DNA from: Myxococcales bacterium
GTDB taxonomy: Bacteria > Myxococcota_A > UBA9160 > UBA4427
Assembly (NCBI GenBank): GCA_022563535.1
Contig: JADFNE010000034.1
Span: 1-46,804 of the forward strand
DNA length: 46,804 nt
Direction: 5' to 3'
The notes under the pieces: model-generated
The model's database searches: none
Seen by the model: only the letters and a program-made list of their open reading frames with translations
What the model was told of the DNA's origin: nothing
Shown: piece by piece, positions 1-7,554 of the stretch
How positions within the stretch are numbered: the stretch's first letter is position 1
Layout of the letters: every line of letters begins with the position of its first letter
Program-made: the position numbers and the translations under genes

Positions 1-2
1 GT

Positions 3-740
3 GGGGCGGGAAGTCCGGGGGAGCCAACGCCCTGCGGCGCCGCGGGGGCGGGTCCCGAATTGCAATGGAGGGACGACTTCGCGCCCCACGTGGTGGCGCG
101 GCTCCAGGGACCTGCGGAGGAACTGACCGCGCGGCTGGAGCGGGTCATCGCGCAGGTGGAGGATCCCGCGCTCCGCGAGGAGCTGGAGCGTTGCCGGCAG
201 ACGGCGTTTTACCTCTTCGATACCTTCCGCCAGATCGGGGACCATCACCGCCTGCTGCTGGAAAGCATTGCCGAAGATCACGACCGCATCTCCATGGCCA
301 CCCTGCGCGCCGGGCTCGAGGCGGAGCTGGCGGCGCTGGGCGCCGACGTGCCGCTGGAATTCGGAGAGGGCCTGCCAGAGGATGCCGCCGCCATATCCGC
401 CACGGTGCCCCTGATCGGCAAGACCGTCGCGAGGATCGCCACCCAACTGATCGGTGCCCTGATCCGGGTCGAGGTGGCCCGGGAGGTCTCGTCGAACGGG
501 CCCACGGGGGACGCAATTTGCATGACGATCACCTGCGCGGGGCAACGGGAGGGGCTGGACGCCGTCCAGGACGCCTCGCAGATCGTGTTCAGCCCTGGCG
601 TCTCGGCGATTACCGTCGTGGACTGGTTGTACATGGAGAAGATCGTCGAGCTGCAGGGCGGCAGCCTGACCCTGTATCACGAGCAGGGAAAGGCCCGCGG
701 ATTTCGAGTGCGCCTGCCCTATCCGCCCGGCGCCAGATAG
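3..740 (+). CDS. Histidine-kinase-like ATPase-domain protein (5' end outside window)
   Basis: The frame is open from the window edge, so the true start lies upstream; a TTG at 60 is only an internal candidate. An acidic, Leu-rich helical stretch (around ELERCRQTAFYLF) resembles the dimerisation helices of sensor kinases. The end, GGSLTLYHEQGKARGFRVRLP with a G-G turn and a G-F-R-V-R-L-P strand, matches the last strands of a HATPase_c fold. I see no clear N box (N-x-x-x-N) and no DxGxG box, so ATP binding and kinase activity are doubtful. It may be a degenerate kinase or a phosphotransfer-type dimer. The MsbA-like exporter gene follows 48 bases downstream on the same strand, so co-transcription is possible. 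The fold is moderately likely; the function is unknown. Confidence 0.5.
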   Translation, partial: GAGSPGEPTPCGAAGAGPELQWRDDFAPHVVARLQGPAEELTARLERVIAQVEDPALREELERCRQTAFYLFDTFRQIGDHHRLLLESIAEDHDRISMATLRAGLEAELAALGADVPLEFGEGLPEDAAAISATVPLIGKTVARIATQLIGALIRVEVAREVSSNGPTGDAICMTITCAGQREGLDAVQDASQIVFSPGVSAITVVDWLYMEKIVELQGGSLTLYHEQGKARGFRVRLPYPPGAR

Positions 741-788
741 GCCCGTGGCGGGCGGATCGGGCCCCGCCGGGCGCTTGACATCGATGGG

Positions 789-2744
789 GTGAACTCTCAG
801 AGTGTGGGCAGTGCCCGCTTTGCGACCACCCCAGGGAGTATCCCCTTGCTGAAGTGGCTGTTTCGCCCGCTGGTCTTTCTGGCCCAGTCGTTCTGGGGAG
901 GCCAGGAAATCTTTGCCATCCTCCTGCGGCTGATGGGGCTGATGCTGCGCTACCGTGCGCTGCTGCTCTTCGGCATCCTTTGCATGGTGGGCTACACGGT
1001 CTTTACCGCGGCGCCCGCGTGGTACATCAAGGATCTGGTGGATGCCCTCGAGCAGGGCAACGTCCCGCCCATGGAGCAGTTCGTGATGGTCGGGCTGGCG
1101 ATCGTCCTCATCTTCTCGCTGCGGGGGCTGTTCTTCTTCGGCCACAACTATCTGATCGGGATCATGGGGGCGCGGCTGGTTGCCGACCTGCGCATGCGCC
1201 TGTTCAACCACCACCTGACGCTGTCCTTCTCGTTTTTCACGGGCAAGTCCTCCGGCAACCTCATCTCGCGGTTCACGGCCGATCTGATCTCGCTGCGTCA
1301 ATCGCTCAGCATGAGCATCACGGGACCGTTGCGGGACGTGCCCCAGATCGCCATCTACATCGCCATCCTGTTCTACAGGAGTTGGCACTTGGCCCTGGCC
1401 GCGCTGGGGCTGCTGCCGATCGCGTTCTTCCTCATCTCCCGCTTCGGCAAGCGCAACAACCAACTGGCCACGTTGCGGCAGGAATCCCTGGGCGACCTGA
1501 CCGCCCTGCTCGTGGAGGCGATCAACGGCATCCGGGTCGTCAAGGCCTTCGGCATGGAGAAATACGAGGGCGACCGCTTCCACCAAGCCAACAAGGTGTT
1601 CCTGCGGCGCCAAAAACGGTCGGTGCGGCTCAACTCGTACTCGCCGCCCGTGCTGGAAACCATGGGGGCGTTGGCCGCGGCGGGAATCTTCATGTTCGGC
1701 GGATATCTCATCATCCGGGGCACGATCACCACCGGCGACTTCGCCTCCTTCATCTTCGCGTTCTTCCTGCTCAGCGATCCGATCAAGAAGCTCAACGGCT
1801 TCTCCCTCAAGGTGCACGACGGCATCGCGGCCGCCCGGCGGGTGTTCCAGTTGCTCGATGTGCGGCCCGAGGTGGCGGACAAGCCCGGCGCCGAGACGTT
1901 GCCCCCGATTCAGCGGGAGCTTTCCATCGACATCCCCCGCTTCTGCTACAACTCCAACGACGAGCCGGCCCTGCAGGATATTCGGTTTACCGTGAAGGCC
2001 GGCGAGGTGATCGCACTGGTGGGCGCCAGCGGCGCGGGCAAGACCACGCTGGTCAATCTCGTTCCGCGCTATTTCGACCTGCAGGAAGGCGCGATCACCA
2101 TCGACGGGCGAAATATCCAGGACGTCACGCTCTCGTCGCTGCGCGCCCAGATCGCCATTGTGACCCAGGAGATTTTCCTGTTCCACGACACCGTTGCCAA
2201 CAACATCGCCTACGGCGATATCGATTGCCCCAAGGAAAAGATCGTCGAGGCGGCCCGGGCCGCCAACGCCCACCAGTTCATCGAAAACCTGCCGGAGGGC
2301 TACGACACCCAGATCGGGGAAGGCGGGAGGCACCTCTCCGGCGGGCAGCGGCAGCGGCTGTCCATTGCCCGGGCACTGATCAAGAACGCCCCGATCCTGA
2401 TCCTCGACGAGGCCACCTCGGCCCTCGATTCGGAATCGGAGATCGAGGTGCAGGAGGCCATCGAGCGCATCCTGGAGGACCGCACCACGATCGTGATCGC
2501 CCACCGGCTGTCCACGATCCGCCAGGCCGACCGGATTTACGTGCTGGACGGAGGGCGCATCGTCGAATCGGGCGACCACGACGAGCTGCTTCAGCGGGGG
2601 GGGCAGTACAAGCGGCTCTACGAGATGCAGTTCCGCGACGTGTTGGTGGCTGCCGACAAGCCCCGCTTTCCTTGGCGGCGTTGGTGGGAGCGGGTGAAGG
2701 AAGTGGCGGGCGAAGAGCCGCCGCCCAAGTCCATGGAAGGGTGA
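789..2744 (+). CDS. MsbA-type ABC exporter, fused permease and ATPase
   Basis: This 651-residue half-transporter has the usual MsbA order: a transmembrane domain (about residues 50-330), then a nucleotide-binding domain (about 375-615). The Walker A loop GASGAGKTT is at 412-420, the signature LSGGQ at 516-520, Walker B ILILDE at 536-541 and the switch His at 572. Family members work as homodimers in the inner membrane and flip lipid A or other amphipathic substrates outward. The GTG at 789 is the first start in frame; an ATG at 784 reads straight into a stop. There is an extra N-terminal stretch of about 40 residues and a basic C-terminal tail. The gene lies left of the suspicious join at 3223-3237, so its link to the rest of the window is uncertain. 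Substrate is inferred from family only. Confidence 0.88.
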   Translation: MNSQSVGSARFATTPGSIPLLKWLFRPLVFLAQSFWGGQEIFAILLRLMGLMLRYRALLLFGILCMVGYTVFTAAPAWYIKDLVDALEQGNVPPMEQFVMVGLAIVLIFSLRGLFFFGHNYLIGIMGARLVADLRMRLFNHHLTLSFSFFTGKSSGNLISRFTADLISLRQSLSMSITGPLRDVPQIAIYIAILFYRSWHLALAALGLLPIAFFLISRFGKRNNQLATLRQESLGDLTALLVEAINGIRVVKAFGMEKYEGDRFHQANKVFLRRQKRSVRLNSYSPPVLETMGALAAAGIFMFGGYLIIRGTITTGDFASFIFAFFLLSDPIKKLNGFSLKVHDGIAAARRVFQLLDVRPEVADKPGAETLPPIQRELSIDIPRFCYNSNDEPALQDIRFTVKAGEVIALVGASGAGKTTLVNLVPRYFDLQEGAITIDGRNIQDVTLSSLRAQIAIVTQEIFLFHDTVANNIAYGDIDCPKEKIVEAARAANAHQFIENLPEGYDTQIGEGGRHLSGGQRQRLSIARALIKNAPILILDEATSALDSESEIEVQEAIERILEDRTTIVIAHRLSTIRQADRIYVLDGGRIVESGDHDELLQRGGQYKRLYEMQFRDVLVAADKPRFPWRRWWERVKEVAGEEPPPKSMEG

Positions 2745-2817
2745 TCGCCCTCCCCAGCAGGTCCCCAATTGATTTCGAATCGAATCCCGACGGGCTGCGG
2801 GGCACGCCGGCCGGCGC

Positions 2818-3237
2818 TCAGGGTAAGTGGCTGGCGTCGTTCAAGCCGACGATCACGATGCGTCCGTCCGTCTCGCTCACCTCGGTCAGGGAGCAGGAGT
2901 CGATGGTCCAGTCCCCGATGCGTTCGGGGGGGAATCGGATCAGGTGATAGAGCAGGGCGCGGATCACGTCCCCGTGCAGCACGAACAGGATCGTCTCCCC
3001 CCGATAGCGGGCCACCCACCGGTCGAAGGCCGGCCCGACCCGCATCCAGACGTCGCGGTACGATTCGCCCCCCGGGGGGCGATAACCGAAGGGGTCCGCG
3101 TCCACTTCCCGCCGTACCTCCGGCGGCAGGATGCGGGGCATCCGCCCTTCCCACTCCCCCTTGCTCAATTCCCAGAAGGCCTCGTCGGGTTCGAGGGTGC
3201 GCAACCCGAGGCACTCGCCGATCAGCTCGGCGGTCTC
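2818..3237 (-). pseudogene. Histidine phosphatase (phosphoglycerate mutase family), C-terminal half only
   Basis: The reading frame carries the second half of a histidine phosphatase. It begins with TAELIGECLGLRTLEPDEAF, the segment that usually follows the first catalytic region. It continues through ELSKGEWEGR, a G-E-S-Y substrate-pocket segment and LFVLHGDVIRALLYHLI, which holds the second catalytic His and matches the family's V-x-H-G-x-x-x-R-x-L. The N-terminal R-H-G phosphohistidine motif is absent. In its place the frame runs uninterrupted into flagellin sequence. Neither half can work as its own family normally does. The missing half would have lain beyond the join at 3223-3237. The stop is at 2818-2820. 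This is either a rearrangement or a misassembly. Confidence 0.75.
3223..3237 (-). other. Flagellin/phosphatase join point
   Basis: The minus-strand codons GAG ACC GCC GAG CTG read E-T-A-E-L. Flagellins end with D-F-A-V-E-T-A-E-L followed by T-x-x-Q-I-L. Histidine phosphatases carry Q/E-T-A-E-L-I followed by a helix. The two families therefore share exactly this pentapeptide, and the frame passes from one to the other inside it without a shift. Base composition changes here too: 2281-2340 has 40 G+C of 60 bases, 3481-3540 has 31 of 60. Short shared sequence could have guided either recombination or an assembler's join. Confidence 0.7.
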
Positions 3238-3938
3238 CACGGCAAAGTCCACGTCTCGAATGCGGGATTCGGCGGAGGAGGTATTTTCGTATGCGATCGC
3301 GATCGAGCGAATCGTACTTTCCATGCGATTGAGCGCGGTACCAAAGGTGGCGCGCAGACTGGCCACATTGCTGATGGCGCTATCGAGGACTTCGAGTGCG
3401 TTCTGGGCCCCGGTGGCGCTGCTGACTGCCAGATTGTCCAATCCGATGGCCGAGGCTGTGGCATCGACACTACTCACCGCGATGCGGTCACTGCTGGTAT
3501 TTGCAGTGCCAATCTGGAATTCAATCGCGGAACCTCCGTTCAACAATACCCGGCCGTTGAATTGTGTGACTCGTGCGATCCGCGTAATCTCGCTGGCGAG
3601 ATCCTGAAACTCGTCGTTGATCGCGGTTCTCTCGCTGCTCCCCAGGGTGCCATTGGCCGCCTGGATCGAGAGCTCTCGCATACGAATCAGAATGCCACTC
3701 GTTTCATTGAGTGCGCCCTCTGCGATCTGAATGAGTGAAATTGCGTCGTTTGCGTTTCGTTGCACCTGCCCGAGACTCCGCAGCTCTGAGCGAAAGCTTT
3801 CCGATATCGCAAGGCCCGCCGCGTGATCCGAAGACCCGACGAGAGACGCTGTAGCGACTTACTGAGCCGAGCGGTCGTGTTTGCGAGATTTCGTTGCGCA
3901 TTGACCGCTGAAATATTGTTGTTGACTCGAAGCCCCAT
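3223..3938 (-). pseudogene. Flagellin, frameshifted and missing its C-terminal helix
   Basis: The gene starts at ATG 3938 behind a good ribosome site (GGAAGGAG, about nine bases upstream). It opens MGLRVNNNISAVNAQRNLAN and runs to SSGLRI, a standard flagellin D0/D1 start. At about 3824-3830 the frame shifts. The expected continuation (DHAAGLAISESFRSELRSLG, then QVQRNANDAISLI) is in another frame, and about 16 bases appear missing around a CGGAT. The rest of D1, a short variable centre and the returning helix (SRIRDVDFAVETAEL) follow, but the last 30-35 residues are replaced by phosphatase sequence. The intact protein would be about 280 residues, a compact flagellin with little D2/D3. No other flagellar gene is nearby. 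As written it cannot make flagellin; sequencing or assembly error is a real alternative. Confidence 0.85.
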
Positions 3939-3978
3939 TGTCGAAAGCTCCTTCCGTGTATTTTCTAGCCCCCGCACA

Positions 3979-4048
3979 TCGAACGCGGTGATTCATTCGA
4001 ACGCGCTGACTCCAAGTTTGTCGTGTCTATCCGGAAGCATCGAACACG
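3979..4048. repeat. Three short direct repeats in the flagellin leader
   Basis: TCGAACGCG occurs at 3979-3987 and 3997-4005, and TCGAACACG at 4040-4048. All lie between the predicted sigma54 start point and the flagellin ATG, so they would be in the untranslated leader. They could bind a regulator or be chance in a short region. Confidence 0.4.
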
Positions 4049-4063
4049 CCCACCGTTAGCTAG

Positions 4064-4079
4064 TGCAATCACGATGCCA
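4064..4079 (-). promoter_or_regulatory. Sigma54 (-24/-12) promoter for flagellin
   Basis: Read on the minus strand the site is TGGCATCGTGATTGCA. The RpoN consensus is TGGCACG-N4-TTGCA. The invariant GG and GC have the exact spacing, and TGGCA and TTGCA both match fully. Transcription would start near 4053, giving a leader of about 115 bases before the flagellin ATG at 3938. Sigma54 control of late flagellar genes is common in many Gram-negative groups and would need an AAA+ activator, which is not in this window. Confidence 0.7.
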
Positions 4080-4150
4080 ACGTTCTCATACGCAAGTATT
4101 CTGCATTACTGTCGCACTGCGACCGCAGCCGACCTGCAACTACTCACACG

Positions 4151-4188
4151 GAATGTTCTCGAACGGGGTCTTTTCACTGCGAACATTC
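4151..4188. promoter_or_regulatory. Possible activator site: inverted repeat upstream of the sigma54 promoter
   Basis: GAATGTTC (4151-4158) and GAACATTC (4181-4188) are perfect inverted copies with centres 30 bases apart. The left arm also overlaps a smaller palindrome, GTTCTCGAAC (4155-4164). The pair lies about 70-110 bases upstream of the -24 element, where sigma54 activators usually bind. The loop is long for a terminator and no T run follows. Role inferred from position only. Confidence 0.4.
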
Positions 4189-4630
4189 TCTGAATGATGG
4201 GACCAAACCCACTTTCAATCTGCAGTGTGGTTTCACTCAATTCTTCAGACTGGAATTTTGAGAACCGTTCGGCGGCAGAAATTTTCGGGAGAGAGATGGC
4301 TCTCACCGAGAGATCGAGCCGTCAGCACGCAGACACGGTCCACGGAACAAAAAATTGGCTTTAAATGCATTTTCAATTTGTATGACTAAGCCGTTTATTA
4401 ACAAACTCTAATTACACTCTATATGTTGTATCTAAACGAGACCGCATCGGATTCGTGATTCTCGGGACTAAATTTCGTCACCAAATCTGCCGAAAATGTC
4501 ACTCTCTACTTGTCGAACTCTGTTATCGAACGAAAATTTCTTGACAAATTTGGACATAGAATGAGAGAATCGACAGGCGAGGTTTCTGCTGATAGCGGTG
4601 CTGGAGCAGCGAATTTAGGAGTAGATCCGG

Positions 4631-5827
4631 GTGCGAATAATCACAACTGCGAGCGGGCTTGGGTCCGGCGTGTTCAAAATCGTCATGAGGAAGATCAGCT
4701 GGTTTTGGCACGGACTGACGCTGCGCAAAGCCATCAACCTGGCCATCTCCGGTGCGCAATTCTATTTGAAGTCCGAGAAGGCATACAACATGCCGGTGAT
4801 CGTGAAGATCGACATCTCGCCGGCCTGCAACCTGCGCTGTCCATCATGCGTTCATGGCTTTGCCGGTGAAGATCCCGTGCTGCAGAAGCAGGACCTGTCG
4901 AACAAACACAAGATGGACATCCCGCACTTCACCCAGCTGATCGATCAGATCAAGGCAACGACTAGCGCGGTCTCGCTCTACTACCTCGGGGATCCACTCG
5001 CGCATCCCCAGCTCGAAGAGATGTGTCGCATTGCCAGCGACGCCGGGCTGGGCGTGCACGTCGGAACCAACTTCAGCTTCCGCATGACCGACGAGCGCAT
5101 CCGCCGCCTGGCGACGTGCGGAATTACGGAATTTACTGCCGATCTCGATGGCATGACGCAAGAGACGTATGAACTGACGCGGGTAGGCGCCAACCTCGAG
5201 ACGACCATGCACAACCTGAAGCGCCTCTGTGCGGTCAAGCGAGAGCTCAAGCTCAAATTTCCGGTCATCGAGGTGCAGTACATCATATTCCAACACAACG
5301 TGGATGATCTGGAGGCCGCCGAGCAGTTCTGTGAGGAGATCGGCGTCGACCAGTTCTCCAGCTTCTGGGGCAATTTCCATAACTATACGGATCTCGGCCC
5401 CGATCGTTTTACGGTCAATGAACCGAAGAAACCCGAGAAGAACGCTCCTCCTCTTTGCACATGGCCGCACTTCAATACGCTGGTCAAGAGCAATGGCGAT
5501 GTGATCCCTTGCTGCTGGAATCGTGAAGGCGAGCAGTACACACCCGACGGAGACAAGCGGGTAGTGGGCAATGTATTCGAATCGTCCCTCAAGGAAATCT
5601 GGAAATCTCCCAAGTACGAAACCATGCGCGCGATGGTCAACAACCCGGAGAAGGCGATGAACGAATCGAGCGATGCCAAGGAATCGTTTTGCCACGGCTG
5701 CTCGATGCTATTTGATACGACTCGAAACGAGAATCGACAGTCCGCACGCGATTACACGTGGGACGATATCTTCACGATGGGACCGAACGGCGACCCGATT
5801 CGGCGGGAACAGACGCCTCAGCTCTAG
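4631..5827 (+). CDS. Radical SAM enzyme with SPASM-type C-terminal cluster domain
   Basis: The protein has 398 residues. C66-x3-C70-x2-C73 in KIDISPACNLRCPSC is the classic radical SAM [4Fe-4S] motif, which cleaves S-adenosylmethionine to start radical chemistry. YYLGDPLAHP fits the GGEP-like SAM-contact region. Extra Cys residues at 276, 294, 295, 354 and 357 (PLCTWPHFNTL, VIPCCWN, FCHGCSM) form a SPASM-type set for an auxiliary cluster. GTG 4631 is chosen because AGGAG lies nine bases upstream; ATG 4685 is an alternative with a weaker site. The gene diverges from the broken flagellin and converges with the receiver-PilZ gene. Relatives often occur in surface-polysaccharide or peptide-modification loci. 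The substrate cannot be told; a link to flagellin modification is possible but only positional. Confidence 0.88.
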   Translation: MRIITTASGLGSGVFKIVMRKISWFWHGLTLRKAINLAISGAQFYLKSEKAYNMPVIVKIDISPACNLRCPSCVHGFAGEDPVLQKQDLSNKHKMDIPHFTQLIDQIKATTSAVSLYYLGDPLAHPQLEEMCRIASDAGLGVHVGTNFSFRMTDERIRRLATCGITEFTADLDGMTQETYELTRVGANLETTMHNLKRLCAVKRELKLKFPVIEVQYIIFQHNVDDLEAAEQFCEEIGVDQFSSFWGNFHNYTDLGPDRFTVNEPKKPEKNAPPLCTWPHFNTLVKSNGDVIPCCWNREGEQYTPDGDKRVVGNVFESSLKEIWKSPKYETMRAMVNNPEKAMNESSDAKESFCHGCSMLFDTTRNENRQSARDYTWDDIFTMGPNGDPIRREQTPQL

Positions 5828-5907
5828 GACGCCGCAGACGATAGACCCCTGGGTCGGATCCATCGCAGTGGCCCGCACACCCCTCGCGGTTGCCGCGCGC
5901 CTGGAAA

Positions 5908-6918
5908 CTAGTGCACGAGCTCGCGCTCGACGTAGTCTCGAATCTGGCAATAATTCTCAGTTCCCAGATCCAAGAACTGGAATCCCGCGCAGGCCTCCAG
6001 ATCATTCAGGTCCGCGAGATGTCGGATGATTCCTTTCACGTGGATCGGAGAATCATCGGTCAACCAGATCGTGAGCTCAGTTTCGCTATCGATCAGTTTC
6101 TTCTCAGATTTCGATGGAACAATGATCCCGATGCCACTCGTGCTGATGTCGCGGATCGCCATCGATCCCGCGTTCTCCAGAACGACTGATGCGAGATTGC
6201 GGCAGTCGAACATGGCGCGAGGGGCCGGGGCGATGGATATATCCGCGTCCCCGCGATTTTGCAGTCGACTAAAGACACTCATCCCGCGCAGCTGCTCCTG
6301 CAGATGGCGTGACGGCTGGTGCGCAGATTCTCTCAATTCGGATTGCGAGTTTTCGAGACGGCTGATTCGGCAGGACAATTCCGCAACGACCTTTTCGAGA
6401 TCTTCCATTTTTAGTCGGGTTTCCACCGCGAGCCGCCATCTTTCGCTCAGCGAACAGGCGAGCTGTACCAACTCGGCAGTACCGAAGGGCTTTTGGAGAA
6501 TCAAAAACTGGTCCATCCGACCCAGTTCATTCAGGAGACGTTCATGGGAATGATCAAAGAATGCCGCGCAGAACACGATTTGCAGCATCGGATCGACCTG
6601 CCAAATTCGTTGCACGGTTTCGAGGCCGTCCCAGCCTGGAGACATGCTCATATCTACAAAGGCGACCGCATACGGTCGCTCTTCGACAACCGCGCTCTGC
6701 ACCATCTGCAGTGCGATCGGTCCCTGTAGTGCGGAATCGACTTCGAATCGTATCTCATGATGTCGCGGACTCGATTCGTTGGAGTCCAGGCTCAGCAGCT
6801 GTGCGAACTCGTCAGACTCGACCTTGGGCATGAGGAGTCGGCGAAAGTCCGAATGGATTTCCTGCCTGTCGTCTACGACGAGGATACGACGATTGGGCTC
6901 GACCTCTGGGGTACGCAC
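5908..6918 (-). CDS. Response regulator: receiver, coiled coil and PilZ domain
   Basis: With GTG 6918 as start (AGGAG eight bases upstream) the protein has 336 residues. ILVVDD begins a receiver domain. The likely phosphoacceptor is D89 in AFVDMSMSPGWDG and the conserved Lys is K143 in LQKPF. A long insert before the Asp and the phrase P-x-L-Q-I-V-F-C match the receiver type found at the N-terminus of many hybrid signalling proteins. Residues about 165-225 look coiled-coil. The C-terminus has a PilZ-like strand set with DISTSG (257-262) and GFQFLDL. The usual R-x-x-x-R c-di-GMP motif is not exact (R-A-M-F-D-C-R), so ligand binding is uncertain. The gene diverges from the two plus-strand receiver genes across 258 bases. 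Confidence 0.82.
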   Translation of the reverse strand: MRTPEVEPNRRILVVDDRQEIHSDFRRLLMPKVESDEFAQLLSLDSNESSPRHHEIRFEVDSALQGPIALQMVQSAVVEERPYAVAFVDMSMSPGWDGLETVQRIWQVDPMLQIVFCAAFFDHSHERLLNELGRMDQFLILQKPFGTAELVQLACSLSERWRLAVETRLKMEDLEKVVAELSCRISRLENSQSELRESAHQPSRHLQEQLRGMSVFSRLQNRGDADISIAPAPRAMFDCRNLASVVLENAGSMAIRDISTSGIGIIVPSKSEKKLIDSETELTIWLTDDSPIHVKGIIRHLADLNDLEACAGFQFLDLGTENYCQIRDYVERELVH

Positions 6919-7176
6919 GCAACCAGCTCCTTTCCACATTCGATTGTTCAACACTCAAGGGGCGTCTCGGTGCAATTCTAGATGTACTTGAGGATGCGCT
7001 CGCCCAGGCGTCCCCGAAGGCGCTCCCGGTTCAACCGCCCACGACGCGGTGTGTGCCGCGAATTTCTCAGTACTTTCCATTAACGAGGACGAGAATTTGA
7101 TCACTGGGGAGATGTGCGTCGCCTCGGGATCTCGAACTCTTCAGAAGGATTGGGATTTACCCGATCAATCAGGGCG

Positions 7177-7554
7177 ATGAAGATCGAACACATCCTGATC
7201 GTCGAAGACGACGACGAGCAGCGTGATCTCTATGCACTCTCGGTCCAAAAGATTGGCGGTTGGAGTGTCGACCTGGCAGCCACGGGGGTTCAGGCTCTGG
7301 CGATGCTCGAAGTTCGTCGGCCCGATGTCATCGTGCTGGATGTGAACATCCCCGAGATGACTGGGCCCGAAATTTTCTCGAAGATGCGGGCGCTCCCGGC
7401 AACAGACGACGTGCCGATCATCTTCATCACGGCTCTCACCGGAGACAAAGAGTTGGCTGATCCAAAGGTGCTCGAGCCGGCGGGCATCATCCAGAAACCA
7501 ATAGAGCTGCGGGACTTTCCAACGCAGCTCCGGCGAATCACGGAAGCGATCTAA
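7177..7554 (+). CDS. Single-domain response regulator (CheY/Spo0F-like)
   Basis: This 125-residue protein is a bare receiver domain: acidic pocket VEDDDEQ at 9-15, phosphoacceptor D55 in VIVLDVNIPEMTG, switch T85 in IIFITAL, and K107 in QKP. With no output domain it probably passes phosphate on or binds a target directly. ATG 7177 puts the domain start where the family expects it. An upstream GTG at 7114 would add 21 residues with no domain match. The next gene starts one base after its stop, so the two are almost certainly co-translated. The cognate kinase is not in the window. Confidence 0.88.
   Translation: MKIEHILIVEDDDEQRDLYALSVQKIGGWSVDLAATGVQALAMLEVRRPDVIVLDVNIPEMTGPEIFSKMRALPATDDVPIIFITALTGDKELADPKVLEPAGIIQKPIELRDFPTQLRRITEAI

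Larger units (their letters stand above)
3939..4630. other. AT-richer intergenic control region, no gene recognised
   Basis: This stretch of about 690 bases between the divergent flagellin and radical SAM genes has no convincing coding frame. On the minus-strand side it holds a sigma54-type promoter (4064-4079), an 8-base inverted repeat further upstream (4151-4158 and 4181-4188), and three near-identical TCGAAC(G/A)CG motifs in the presumed flagellin leader. The part around 4340-4440 is visibly A+T rich and probably contains the promoter of the plus-strand radical SAM gene, but I could not pick a convincing -35/-10 pair. Confidence 0.6.

Noticed and set aside
4510-4869. 119-residue frame ahead of and overlapping the radical SAM gene.
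   Set aside because: No family resemblance; its second half is a shadow of the radical SAM coding sequence.
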